64,000 nucleotides of DNA from Umbilicaria muhlenbergii (GCA_000611775.1 KK106985.1:536251-600250); one strand, 5' to 3'; counted from the first letter of the stretch, positions 10,690-23,079 are shown. Notes: generated from the letters alone by a model not told the origin. Translations and numbers: made by a program.

Positions 10690-12840
10690 ATTTTTACAAA
10701 CTGTTTATCTCTTGACCTGCAAGCAGTCTTCTCATCAGTCATTGAATACACATCTTTTACTCATGATATTTCACATCCTGGCCTTTGTGATGAGCCTCAT
10801 GACTCTCATGATGCACATCTTAACTCTTATGATCAGTCAGCTCAGTCTGCTTTACTAAGGATGAGTGTTACCTCTGTTGAAGAAGACTTCATTAATGAGT
10901 TTTAACTTCTTTTATTAAAAAAGATGATATAATGATCTGTTGACTAATTATACATGACAGGCCTTGTAGAACTCTTATCATCATCAACTTAAGAGAGTGA
11001 TTCTTAAGTTACCTCTGTTGCAGAAGTCTTCACTAGTGAGTTTTAACATTTCTTATTTTAACAAGATGTTATAATGATTTATTGACTGATTATACATGAT
11101 AGATCTTGTAGAACTCCCCTCATCATCAACTCATGTGAATGACTCATATGTCATACCTGTTGCAGAAGTCTTCATTAGTGAGTCTTGACATTTTCTATTA
11201 TAACAAGATGTTATAATGATTTATTAACTGATTATACATGACAGGTCTTGCTGAATGCTTCTCATCATTAATGCAAGTGAGTGAGTCCTTCATGATGACA
11301 TCATCAATGAAAAAACACACTCATACAGCGCAATCTGATGATGAGAATGCATAAACTGAGTAAATTTTAAACTCTTCAACACTCTCTGTTTTTACTACCC
11401 CTCATAAGCTGCGCACAAAGTGAATAAAGACTGAAGTGAATAATGATATTAACAGTTTTCAAACAAAGATCAGTAGGTATTCTAATGATCTATTGTAACA
11501 AAATTATTAATCATGCATTCTTAGCGCTCAAAACGCTTAATAAGTATACAAAACCTTCAATTTATGTTGAAGGTGAAGAAGAAATGTTCATAACAGAAAA
11601 GATTTAAGCAAAAGCAGCTGTCAAGGCAGCAAACAGAATCATTAAAGCACTTATGAAAGATCTCACAGATTTCAGCCTGAAAAAAACTGCTGACTCATAC
11701 TTCACAACATCTCAGAAGGTGATTGAGGTGCATGAACTTCATCATGAGAGAATGCAGAATCTTAATGAGGCAGTGTTATTAAAAACTGATGATCATGATC
11801 AAGCTGCTGTCTTTTAAGCTAGGAAAAAGCTAAGGCTTACTGATGCATGAAAAGCCGTCAACTCAGCAGATCAAAAGGTTATGAAAGAGAAGTATTAATT
11901 AAATGTTCTGACAAATCATTTTAATACTGATGAAAGTGATATGTGTTTTTCTTTCTACATTTCAATTCAGGAATCAACTCACAAATGATAATTAAATTCT
12001 TTCAAGTGCAACATGAGCAACAGCTACGTCATGCAGCATATTAAGCACAACAGAAAGAGAAATGAGAGCATGCAGAAACTCTCAGCATAATGAGAGCATT
12101 AAGAGAAGACTCTGAATCTGCATCTGAGTCATTTATCTTTATGATAATATTATAACAATCTCTTGTAATGATCATGCATGCTTATGACTATGCAGGATTC
12201 AAAAGATGATGAATATTAAAAAGTTGTCATCATCAGACTTGTCATCTCTGTGAAGTGTTATGAATGAATCACTTAAATTAATGATCTTCAAAACTTAATT
12301 GATGCTGAAGATCCTGACTCAGCTGACATCATGAGAAAGTTTCATAAGCAGATTATGAACTCAGATCATATTAAAGATTCAAAAGAGTAATCAGTGCAGG
12401 TCTTTTACATTTTAATGTTTCATTATAATGATATTTATTCAAAACTGTTTAATTATCTGTACTCTGCTCTGAGACAACAGGTTCTGAAGAAGGATGCTAT
12501 CATGATTGCTGACTCATAAGTTAAGACAGTTTATACAGAGTCATCTGAGGCATACTTTAATGAGGATGATTGAATGTTTAATTTCATAATCAAAGAGTCA
12601 TCTGAAATTCTTAAAGAGGATGATAATGAGGATGATGTTAATCTTCCCTCAATTATTATGAGCTCTGATGACTTCATTCAGCATCTTGAAGCTGTTTTTG
12701 CCTCTGATGACAATAGTATCCTCATAGAGAGTCAGGTAACTACAGGATATGAGAAGAAAAAGTTTAAGAATGAAAATGCAGATGATGCAAATGCAGGTGA
12801 TGCAAATGCAGGTGATGCAGATGATGCAAATGATGAGTAA
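10690..12840 (+). pseudogene. Unknown multi-exon cargo gene of the hAT element
   Basis: Not recognised. Coding-like blocks on the plus strand include an Asp/His/Ser-rich start (DEPHDSHDAHLNSYDQ, about 10790), three tandem exon-like repeats (10865-11250), a charged helical block at 11560-11990 (KALMKDLTDFSLKKTADSYF) and an acidic C-terminus at 12574-12840 ending DDANAGDANAGDADDANDE and TAA. Intron-like gaps carry a recurrent TAATGAT..TAATGAT motif. It diverges from the H3-like gene; the roughly 230 bp between them may hold both promoters. It could be one gene or two. Confidence 0.5.
10865..11250 (+). repeat. Three tandem exon-plus-intron repeats of about 140 bp
   Basis: Each unit has an exon-like part ending GAAGTCTTCAYTA, then GTGAGTTTTAAC-type donor sequence, a TTATAATGATTTATTGACTG stretch and an acceptor near TACATGACAG. 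The decoded exon is roughly LVELPSSSTHVNDSYVIPVA. Units centre near 10890, 11035 and 11175. This looks like exon duplication within the cargo gene. Confidence 0.7.
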
Positions 12841-13154
12841 ATGAATGAATTAAAGTCTGAATCTCAATGAAGTAAACAAGCATTATCTGACATGATCAAA
12901 TATTTTCAAGGATGTTGACTGTTCAAAAAACATTAAACACATCAATCAAAGTGTGTGATTTGTCAGGTGACATTAATCATCATAATCACATGTTAAAATT
13001 CCTTTTTCAGAATAGTCTAGTCTTTAGTTCAATGCATGTATGTACTTTCTTAATTAAGTGATTAAAATTCAAGCTTCACTTAAATAAACTGTTTGATTCA
13101 AAGGGCTTTCTGTATTCTTATACTTTTTAACATCATTATTCATCTTAAGACAGC

Positions 13155-15560
13155 ATGACTTCCTCACAATTTACTTTTACTTCTGAAGATGACTGAGTTT
13201 CAGCTTCACAGTCAACTTCTGCTGACCTCTTATTTATCACTGAATCATCATCAGCATGTTTTTTATGAAACAGAAAAAGTGACTATGTTCTCTGAACCTC
13301 TGAGTTTCATGATGAATTCAAAGAGTGATGAGAGAGAATGAAATGAGGTCAGAATACACTCAAGAAGATGATAAGACACAAGTCTGTTCTTTAAAGTAAT
13401 ATAAAGTGAAAGGCTCTGCTGTGAGCATCATATCATGAGGCTGTTGAAATTAAAACTGAGAAGCCTGCTGTTATCTGTAAACTTTATGAGAAAGTTCTGA
13501 AACATTTTAATCTTAATGATGCAGGGAGCAATGATATGACAAAGCATATCAGCATTAAAAATTGTGAAGTGAATTAAACAGAGCAGATGATTCTTCTTCA
13601 GTTATTACAAAAGATACTGACTTTTTTAAACCTCTGTTATAATGATCTATTTTAATGATATGACTTCAGTTCATCAACTCTGTACTCATTAAGCCCGCGT
13701 TTAGCAGATTTACACAAGAAGCCTTTGAGGATCAACTTGTTTAAACAATTCTTAACCTCAACATGTCTTTTCACTCAGTTGAACATCCCTCATTTTTACA
13801 CTTACTTGATTTTCTTTAATTTGATGTTGAGGTTTTTCATCAAATCAAGTTCTCTCACCTTGTCAAGAAGTGAGCAAAGGAACTTAAATAAACTGTGTTA
13901 ATAAGATTAAGATCAAGGATGAAAGTTTCTTTAGCATTTGACTGTTGAACAAGTTCAAATAACCTTGCATTCCTTGACATCACTGATTACTTCATAGATG
14001 ATAACTGAGATTATCATGAGGTTCTTCTTGAGTTCTCTCCTCTTCATGGCAAGCATACAGGGAAGAATTTAATAAAGATGATAATGAATGTGCTTGATAA
14101 TTATGAGCTCCTGAATAAGCTCCTTGCTATCACAGCTGACAATGCCTTGAACAATGAAACACTGTGCATGAAGCTGACATCACTGCTATGAAAATGAAAG
14201 ATTCATTGAAATGAAGACATGAATACTGTCAACTGCATGACACATGTCTTTCAACTATCCGTCAACGCACTACTACACTCACTTAAAGTGTCAGCAAACA
14301 ATAACAATCCTACAAAGAAGTGAGATGTCAAAACACTGAGTCAATTAAAAAAGGTGCATGAGAAGGATAAAGACTTTAATTTTACATTTTGAAAGATTTT
14401 AGTCTTTTTAATGATATATTATAATGATCAATTAACTTTGCGTTCAGGTCCGTGCATTAGTCATTGTAATCAACTCATCATCACAATGACTTGAGAGATA
14501 TAAAGTCACTCAGATTAATACACCCCCTCATTTGCAGAAGAGCTTAATTAAAGATGTTGTGATAAGATGAAACAGTTCTTTCTTCATACTTGAATGAGCA
14601 TATAAGATGCATGAGTTCAGCAGAGAATGAATAAAAGAGAAAAAGTTTATATGATGAGTTCTGATACTCAGTGACACTGAATGAGAGCAGGTTAAGTATC
14701 TCATCAATTTATTATAATCATTTCAAAGCTTTACAGATGCGCTGAGAGTGACAGATCAATTAAACATTTTTTGCATTTAAATCACTTATAATGAACTTTT
14801 CAATCATTTAGAGTGACAGCATTAAGAAGTTTAAAAGTTTAAACTCAAATGATCTTCTAGTCTGCAGGAGGTTATTACAGCGGCAAAGAATAAACTTTCA
14901 ACATATTATGAGTGAACATATGATGAGTGAGGAGTGTTGTTTGCAGTAAATGTCTGCCTTGATTCTTCTTTGAAGTTTGATTTGTTCAAGGTAAGCAGTC
15001 AACATTTCTAATGATTTATTGTAATGATTTTAAACTTTATATTTTAATCACTACTGCAGGGCGCTGAATGAGACTCTGAGAATTATGCACAGTATCAACA
15101 AGAGTTCCTTGATTATTATGAAGCAAATTATCAAGAACAGGAGACTGTTCAATATCAGTCATGACAGCTTACACCTTTTAACATGATAAAGAAATCCCTG
15201 AAGAGTGTTCTTTTAACTTCAAGAAGTTTCACGCTTCAGAGATCAAGGGAGATGAAAAATTATCAAGGAAGTGAAGCCTCATGATACTTTAATGAAATAA
15301 AACTAAAGCATGACAACATTCTTCTTCTATGAAAACAGCTGAAGATCAGTAAGCCTGTCTTATCACAAATGACAAAGGACATTCTTGCTATATCAGTAAT
15401 TAATGTAGATGTGAAGCACCTTTTTTTCATGACATGAGATGTTGTTATCTATCATCAGAGTCACTTCAACTCAGACATTATATTTGACATCATGATAATC
15501 AAAAAATGTGACACTACTCACATTCATGATATGGTGGCACATGAGGAAGGTATACAACAA
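13155..15560 (+). pseudogene. hAT transposase with BED zinc finger, broken
   Basis: Catalyses cut-and-paste transposition. From the ATG at 13155 (MTSSQFTFTSEDD) an N-terminal region leads to a BED-type finger near 13463-13560: PAVICKLYEK followed by NDMTKH, with the second zinc Cys apparently changed to Tyr. Near 13937-14150 lies the hAT core: FDCxTSSNNLAFLDITDYF, HTGKNLIKM and LLAITADNA. Near 15340-15520 lies the C-terminal dimerisation region (MTKDILAISVINVDVKHLFF, family pattern M.rDiLaIp...ErlFS). Introns seem to lie near 13620, 14400 and 15000. Nearly all in-frame stops are TGA. Confidence 0.88.
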
Positions 15561-15838
15561 CATACTTAAAATGATTAATCTTCTCCTGCAGATGAACTCA
15601 CCCCTAATGATCAAGAATGTGAAACACAATGAGTGAATATAAATGATGCTGAAAGTCTTACTCACATTTCTTTATCACATGATGAAGGTGATGCATCAAA
15701 TGTCAGACATAAAGATGAAGGAGGATATATGTCAACAAATAAGAGAGGAAAATAATGAGTCATTGAAGTATTCAAGTATATTACTTAATGTAATATATTG
15801 TTGTCTGTTTAATAAGAAGCAGTGATACTGAGGAGTTA

Positions 15839-16120
15839 ATGAATGAGAATTATGATGTGAATGAGCTAAATAATGATGAGCCTCAAGCATTATCATTTAA
15901 TGTTAATCATATGAGGTCACCTGCAAAGCTACAGGATGTTGTTGATATAACTGAAGATTTAAATGAGCTATCAATTTTATCAGGTCAGCATGATAAATCA
16001 TTAAGCTTAAGTTCTGTACTCATGAAAACATCAATCAGCTCAAGAGCAAGACTAGAATATGTCTTGAGTAACAAGAGACAGCTGCAAAGAAAACAGTCAA
16101 GATTAAAGTCATTAAAATAA
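15839..16120 (+). pseudogene. Short open frame at the 3' end of the hAT element
   Basis: An uninterrupted 93-codon frame (MNENYDVNELNNDEPQ.. to ..KQSRLKSLK) runs from after the transposase to near the right end. It is acidic first and then basic. It may be the last exon of the transposase gene or of another cargo gene; the family is not recognised. It is unusual here for lacking TGA stops. Confidence 0.4.
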
Positions 16121-16385
16121 ATTGATAATCTAGATCATTATAATGAATTATTACAATGTATTAATTTCCCTGTGTCTGAATTAACCTTTCCCCGTGTCTC
16201 AAAACAACTGACAGTCATATATAAGAAGTCACATGACTGAGATCCTGCTGAGATTAAGAAACAGAACAGGATGAGACTTCTGTTTTAATCTCAGAGAACA
16301 GAACTACTGCTTGATCTCATATCTCATCTCATCTCATCTCATCCCTTTATCCTCTGCTGAGACTCCCGTCCCGGTGATCACCCTA

Positions 16386-16393
16386 GAAAAGCA
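16386..16393. repeat. Right 8-bp target-site duplication of the hAT element
   Basis: GAAAAGCA, identical to 9391-9398. Gypsy-B integrase homology resumes from here. Confidence 0.93.
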
Positions 16394-16841
16394 GTGCTTA
16401 GTTGATGCTTCATTCTTAAATAGTAGCACATTTCTGATCAGAAAGCGCTTGTGAAAACTGATTCTTAATCAGAGACAGCCCCTTTTGATATATTAAATCA
16501 GCATATTATTCCTCATAAAACAAGTCAGTCAACTCTGTTGCTGTAATTATTTTCATGATTTAAATGTATCAAGTCATTTTTGTATATTGATTCATAATCA
16601 TTAAGATCACATCATAGATGCAATTCTTACACTTACTTGACAGCAAGTTAATGATAAAATTCATTATGACTTGCTGTCATGATTCTTCTAACTGAGGCAA
16701 CGCTTGTAGCTCATCATAAGGATGATGTTTAAGCACTTTCACCTTTTGACAGATGTCATATGACACAACATAATCTTTAATATCTTGACTCATATCAATT
16801 CAATAATATTTGTGATTAATCAATTCAAGGGTTCTTTCTAC

Positions 16842-16846
16842 CCTGA
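16842..16846. repeat. Left 5-bp target-site duplication of Gypsy-A (CCTGA)
   Basis: It matches 23686-23690. Gypsy-B sequence reads straight across when the insertion and one copy are removed. Confidence 0.93.
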
Positions 16847-17074
16847 TGTCATGAGTTAGTGACAATCTGAGACTCACGTAGAGCATGCGCCCTACAAGCG
16901 GCTTGACAGCATTAGTGAGTCACATGAAAACTCTGCACTGCTTGATCTCACCTTCATTCCTTAGTTATTAGTTTTATATAGTTAGAATCATATAACCCTT
17001 ATACATCTATATCTCATGCTGTCACATACCTCAACTATACTTCCCTTTCTAGTAAGGGATGCTATAATCTTACA
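16847..17074 (+). repeat. 5' LTR of Gypsy-A
   Basis: It begins TGTCATGAGTTAGTGAC and ends ATAATCTTACA. It has the same length as the 3' LTR. I could not recognise a tRNA primer-binding site in the following bases (gttctaataacttt). Confidence 0.95.
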
Positions 17075-17166
17075 GTTCTAATAACTTTACCTTTCAAAGA
17101 GTGATGGCCTGAGATAAGATGCAGACTTGAAATCAACTACGTCAAACTTCTGAAGCAGAACAAGAC

Positions 17167-18369
17167 ATGATGATGAAGAATCAGCAAAACAATCATGAAA
17201 CATCACTCATTTCCTCAGGCATCAGTGAAGTGAACCTCATGAGCAGAGGATCCTCAGGTGAAACAGTGTGCAACATTAATGATGAAATCATGCAAGTGAA
17301 ATGACAGTGAGATGAACTCCTTAAGCAACAAGAGCTGCAGCAGCTCTGAATGAAAATCCTGACATTGAAAGTCAACCTACTCAAAGATCCTGCTACTCAT
17401 GTTGATACCTCAGCTGAGAGATTCCTTGACTCTATGAATGCTGAGTTCATAATGAGTAAGCGCCGCGCTGATGAAACGCTGCTAATATGAAATGTATGAT
17501 CAAGGATTCAGGCAAAGGAGTTGCTGTTATATCATGACAAGAATGTGAAAGAGCACCTGAATTGAATGTGAGATGCAAGAAATACCTTTCATTTTAACTC
17601 AGCTGATTTCCCTCATGAGGAGGATAAGATGATTTACGTCATGCAATATTTAAAGGGTGAACTCAAGGAGGCGTGACTGTGAGATGATGAGACAAGAGAT
17701 TATTTCACTGTTACCTGAGATGATTTTATGAAATTCCTGCTCAACATTATTGAGGACCTTGTGAATCATCAGCTTCACATCACTCAGCTGTATAATGATG
17801 CTGTTCAACTATCTCATCAATCAGTTCAAGCTTTCAATAGTTATTTAAGCACCTTGAAAGCTCAGTTACCTCCCTACAGTGAAGAGCACATGAGGACTCA
17901 CTTCTTCACAAAATTGAAGTCTGAGGTTCATGCAGCCTTGATGAATTATCAGGACTTACCTACAACTTGAAAGAGAATCATCATCTTGACTGCACGCCTG
18001 AAGAATAATCTATGTTTGAGAAGCATCATGAAATCAAAAGCAAATCCTAATATGACAGTTATCCTCAGTCACAAACCTGAGTCATCATCAAAGCCTGCTG
18101 AGAATAAGGATCATAAGCCTGATGAGGGCAAGATGAAGAGCAAGTGAGATAATAAATGTGAAAGCAGATCAGTGAAGGCTCCTGAAATAAAGAACTTGTC
18201 ACACATGACTTGTTGAAATTGCAATCAGAAGAGACATTATTCCCCTGATTATTCACAGCCTGTGAAAAACTCAGACCTGAATAAGACCTCAGTTGCAGCT
18301 GTTTCAGCATCAAAAAATGAAAACACTTCAGTGAAGGCTCTGTGCTGCTGAAGTGCTGAACAAAAGTAG
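17167..18369 (+). pseudogene. Gypsy-A gag
   Basis: Capsid/nucleocapsid polyprotein. From the ATG at 17167 one frame of 400 codons continues to TAG at 18367-18369, interrupted only by TGA codons that stand mainly where Trp or Arg is expected. A retrotransposon-gag region (SVQAFNSYLSTLKAQLPPYS) precedes a Lys-rich linker and a CCHC zinc knuckle at 18211 (CxNCNQKRHYSPDY), whose last Cys has become Tyr. Pol follows in the -1 frame. Confidence 0.88.
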
Positions 18370-21300
18370 CCTCAGAGCTTAATTTAATTGTCAATGAACA
18401 AGTTCTTCACAATGATGATGTCATACTCATGCAAGCCTTATTGAACACGGGAGCTGAAGTCAATGTGATTTCACAACATTTCATTATTGAGCATCAATTG
18501 ACTCATATGAAGGGCTTATTGCCTCAATCTTAATTCTTGAATGATCAGAAGGCTTACTGCTTCAGTGCTTATCATGTGCATTATCAACTTAAAAACAGTT
18601 GAGGACAGTCTCATGAATGTGAACATGTGTTTTATGCATTGAATAAGTCAGGATCACCCCTTATCCTTGAACTCCCTGCATTGAAGACTGAACATGTGTG
18701 AATTGACTGCAGAATGAAGGCGTGACGCTTCAACATTAAGGAGCAGTCTATCAAGTTACAGTCACCTGATGAATTTGCAAGAGAGATTCAAGATCACTCT
18801 GCTGTCTACATCCTGATATGAGTCAGTCTGAGCGATGACGCTGCACCAGAGGTGCACATACAAAGCACTGAAATAACACAAGCTTTACCTGAGGAGTATA
18901 CTGATTATGCAGATGTGTTCTCAACAGAGAATGCTGATCTTCTTTCACCTCATAAAATCAGTGATCATGCAATTGACCTGAACAGCACAGATTCATCTTA
19001 TGACCCTTTGTATAACCTCTTCAATACTGAATTAGGAGTGCTACAAGAATACTTGAACAACATCTTAATGAAAGATTGAATTCATCACTTCATGAGCCCT
19101 GCAGGAGCACTCATCCTTTTTGTTTTAAAGAAAGATGAAGGGCTGCAGTTATGTGTCAATTATCAGAGGTTGAACAAGATGATCATCAAGAACAAGCACC
19201 TGCTACCTCTTATAAGTGAAACATTGAATCAGCTTAGTGAAGTCAAGCTATTTATGAAGCTGAATTTGAAGAACACCTACCACTGTATCTGCATAAAGAA
19301 GGATGATGAGTGAAAGATGATGTTCTGCATGCATTACAGTCACTTTGAGTATATGATCATGCCTTTCAGATTGGTCAACGCTTCAGCTATGTTTCAGGCT
19401 TACATCAACTGAGCATTAACAGAGCTTGTGAATGTCTTTTGTGTTGTTTATTTAAATGACATCCTTATATACTCAGAATCATCAGCGCAACACTGAGAGC
19501 ATGTTAAGCAGGTGTTAGATCAACTCTGTTGATTTTAACTTTATGTGAACCCTAAGAAGTGTGAATTCTTCATTATCAAGATGAAATTCCTAGAGTTTAT
19601 TATCACAACTGAAGGCGTAGCCATGAATTCATGATGAGTGAACATCATACAGGACTGATCAGTATCAAGGACTTTTCAGAAGGTATAAGTCTTCTTAGGT
19701 TTTGCAAACTTTTATAAACACTTTATTAAGCATTATTCACAAGTTGCGGCCCCCTTGACAAACCTTATGAAAGGTAGCAAGGATGAAAAGAAGTTTGAGT
19801 GTTTTGAATTCTCAAGTGATGCAAAGGAGGTGTTTGACCACCTTCATGAAGCTTTTATGATGACATTTATCCTGGTTCACTTTGATCTGAAGTTATGAAT
19901 ACAGGTGAAAACTGATGCATCAATCATTAAGCTCACTGGCATCCTGTCTCAGTTATTGAATAGCAGGCAGTGACATTCAGTTGCATTCTGATTGAGAAAG
20001 CTGTCTCCTTCAGAGATTTGATATGAAACTCATGACCAGGAGCTCCTTGTCATCATTATGATGTTTAAACACTGACGACACTACCTTGAAGGCAGTTGTC
20101 ATATCATAGAGGTATTAACTGATCATAACAATCTATGAGGATTTATGAACGTGAAGGAATTGAATGATAAGCAAGCATGATGAACAATGAAGCTCACTGC
20201 TTTTGATTTCAATATCCTGCATCAGTCTGAAAAGATCAACCCGGCTGATGCATCATCAAGGTGATCAGACTACAGGGATGTTAAAGAGGTGAGTGAAACT
20301 ATGAAGAAATTACTCTCAACACTTCAGAGAAAGTTAGTCACTCTTGTGAACATATTCTCACTTAGATATGCCCCTATTGTGAGGCAGCTGCTTGCAGGGG
20401 TGAGGAGAATGACTGAGATTAAAGACCTTAAACTTCAGAAAGAATGCTGAAGGAGTGACAGCAAAACACCTGCTTATGATGACTGTGATGTAACTGTGAA
20501 ACAGCTTAACCCTGTCACTGAAACTGTTGATTGCAAACAACTCATTTCACATGTGATGATAAGAGATCTTGTCATTCATGAAACAGCTGATGAAAGCAAA
20601 AGAATAACTTTAAAAAATTTAATTCAAACTCTACAAAATGATGATTCATTTGTAGAAGTGACACGCAACGCTGACTGTACATCAGTGAAGCGCAAGGCTA
20701 AAGCTGAAAGTCTCTGAAGGGTTGACTCTGAAGGCCTTCTATTTCATGAGGAATAAATATACATTCTGAAAGAAGAGTCTGTAAGGGCAGAGATCTTGAA
20801 ACATCATCATGATGATGCCTTGACAGGGCATTTCAGGGTAGAAAGAACCCTTGAATTGATTGACTGCAAATATTATTGAATTGATATGAGTCAAGATGTT
20901 AAAGATTATGTTGCGTCATGTGACATCTGTCAAAGGGTGAAAGTGCTTAAACATCATCCCTATGATGAGCTACAGGCGTTGCCTCAGCCAGAAGAATCAT
21001 GACAGCAAGTCATAATGAATTTTATCACTGACTTGCTGTCAAGTAAGTGCAAGGATTGCGTCTATGATGTGATCTTAATGATTATGAATTGATATACAAA
21101 AATGACTCAATACATTCAAATCATGAAAATGATTATGACAACAGAGTTGGCTGACTTGTTCTATGAGGAAATAATATGCTGATTCAATGTACTGAAAGGG
21201 GCTGTCTCTGATTGAGGATCAGTTTTCACAAGCACTTTCTGATCAGAAATGTGCTATTATTTAAGAATGAAGTGCCAGCTAAGCACTGCCTTTCACCTGC

Positions 21301-22097
21301 AAATGAATGAACAGACAGAATGACAGAATTAAACCTTGAAACATTACCTTCACTGTTATTGCTCAGATGAACAAGACAACTGAATGAACCTTTTACCCCT
21401 GACAGAATTCACTTACAATAATGAAATGCAGGCATCAATAGGGTGCAGCTCTTTCTATGTCATGTATGCTTATCATTCAAAAGTAAGATTCAAAGTTGAG
21501 GATGACTTCAGGAAAGAAGAGGTACCCACAGTTAAAAACTGAGTGAAATGATTTCATGACATACAGGAAGCACTGTCGCAATGATGAGAAAATATAATTA
21601 ATTCTCAGGCAAAATATTATGATGTCAAACATAAACTCAAGACCTATAATGTGAGAGACTTGATAATGTTATTCATGAAAAACTTATGACAGAAGCGTCT
21701 GAGCAGGAAACTGTCTCACAAATTCATTAAATCATTTCAGATTGAAGACTTAATAGGAAAACAGGCTTACAAGTTAACTTTACTGCTCACTTACTGAATT
21801 CATAATGTCTTTCACGTCTCTTACCTGAAGTCATATCAGTGTAAAGCTGATGACAACTTCAAATCATTGCTGTCACCTCTGAAGCTAATTGATGATGAAG
21901 AAGAATACAAAGTTGAAGAGATTTTAAACTGCTGAAAATCCAGGAACAAAATCCTGTACAAAGTGAAATGAAAGGATTGATCAGAAGAATATGATCAATG
22001 AGTGTCAAAGAAGGACTTAAAAGGTGTGCAGGAAATATAAGCAGCCTTTGATAATGAATTAAACAGACATAGAAGAAAGTGATTTAAGAAGACTTAA
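18369..22097 (+). pseudogene. Gypsy-A pol: protease, RT, RNase H, integrase, chromodomain
   Basis: Protease LLNTGAEVNVIS lies at about 18438. The RT block runs from LQLCVNYQRLNKMII to VVYLNDILIYS; the catalytic YLDD reads YLND at 19449-19460 because TGGAC became TGAAC-like. RNase H includes YETHDQELLVIIM. Integrase has HHCC (HHHDD..H..CDICQRVK, about 20800-20940) and the core to about 21600. A chromodomain (EEEYKVEEILNC, KVKWKDxSEEYDQ) ends near 22030. The stop is at 22095-22097. The frame is continuous over 1.2 kilocodons apart from TGA codons, so point mutation rather than indels killed it. Confidence 0.93.
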
Positions 22098-22334
22098 TTG
22101 ATGTTATAAGAACACTCTTTCCTGATTTTCCTCAAGGGGTTTTACAGATTTTATCAAGGTTTTATAAGTGATCTATGACAAGAGTCAAGGGTGACAAGTT
22201 CATTAAGGAAGGTGAATCATCAGCAAGGCACAAGAGAAACATAATATTATTACTGCTGTAGCAGTGTACCTGATCAGGGTCAAAGCAAAAAGAAATTATC
22301 ATACAAGATCAGCAAAACATTGACAAAACATTAT

Positions 22335-23079
22335 TTACTCATCTTCATCATTGCTGTTCTTCTTCTTCTCTTCATCATTCTTCTCTGGTTCCTCTGACCC
22401 CTCTGACTCAAAAGGAGAGAAATCCTCATCATCATCATCATCATCATCATCAACAATGACAGGCAAACACTTCTAGAATAAGATGCACATTAGCTGTTCA
22501 TAATCATCATGTCAGAGGTGAAGAGAAGGGGATTAAACTGAATATCACATGATATTCAGGATATCTTCAAGTGCATTGTTGCTGCACTTAAGCTGCTCAA
22601 GCAGCAGGAGATCAACCTCAATGACAAATTTCAGTTTGAACAGCTTCTGATGACAGTCAGCAACATGAAGATGCGCTGTAATCTTCTTGTTATAACACTT
22701 TTAACGCGCCTTGAGAGCGGCCAGGAGAGCAGGTGAAGGAGTGTTAATATTAACTCTGTTGATCAAGCATATCAAGGTGTTAACCTTGCAAGTGAAATGC
22801 ACAGGGACCTTGAATCATCAGTGATGTACAACAGGTGAGCAGGTTAAACTTATCAGGAGACAAGCTTTGTGTAAATTTATGTAATATGTGCACTTGACAT
22901 TCAACCTGATGTTGCATACCTGAGTCGTATCATCCGTGAAGTGATGAGAACAACGGAGACAGAAAGGTTTAATCAGTCATGCACATGATTCAGCAGAACG
23001 CTTGGCAATGAGTGAGCATTATATGATGAGTCACATTAGAAGCGCATCTGCAGAGTCAGCTTCTCTGACTTACAGGCAT
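22335..23079 (-). pseudogene. Antisense cargo gene of Gypsy-A (copy 2, best preserved signals)
   Basis: Starts ATGCCT at 23079 and runs directly into GTAAGT, a consensus donor, with a CTAAT branch-like site before an inferred acceptor about 75 bp on. A second donor-like GTATGC follows a short exon. The conserved block contains KCYNKKITAHLHVADCHQKL and LLLLEQLKCSNNALEDIL, then a second intron-like gap, an Asp run and the tail DEDFSPFESEGSEEPEKNDE, ending TAA at 22335-22337. A TATA-like aaatataaata lies about 120 bp upstream. It converges on pol, 237 bp away. The product family is not recognised. Confidence 0.7.

Larger units (their letters stand above)
9399..16385 (+). mobile_element. hAT DNA transposon, 6987 bp, carrying extra genes
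   Basis: An 8-bp TSD, the hAT hallmark, brackets this insertion in Gypsy-B integrase. The ends are degenerate inverted repeats: left TATGATGACTGTTGAGATGA, right (inverted) TAGGGTGATCACCGGGACGG; the left is the right plus RIP-like changes. Content from left to right: a histone H3-family gene (minus), an unknown multi-exon gene (plus), a BED/hAT transposase (plus) and a short C-terminal ORF. At nearly 7 kb it is long for a hAT element because of the cargo. All its genes are broken by TGA codons. Confidence 0.9.
16386..16846 (-). pseudogene. Gypsy-B integrase core fragment
   Basis: The inverted sequence matches 20845-21290 of Gypsy-A, covering the start of the integrase catalytic core after the zinc-binding domain. 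It is cut on one side by the hAT insertion and on the other by Gypsy-A. It ends CCTGA, the Gypsy-A target site. Confidence 0.9.
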
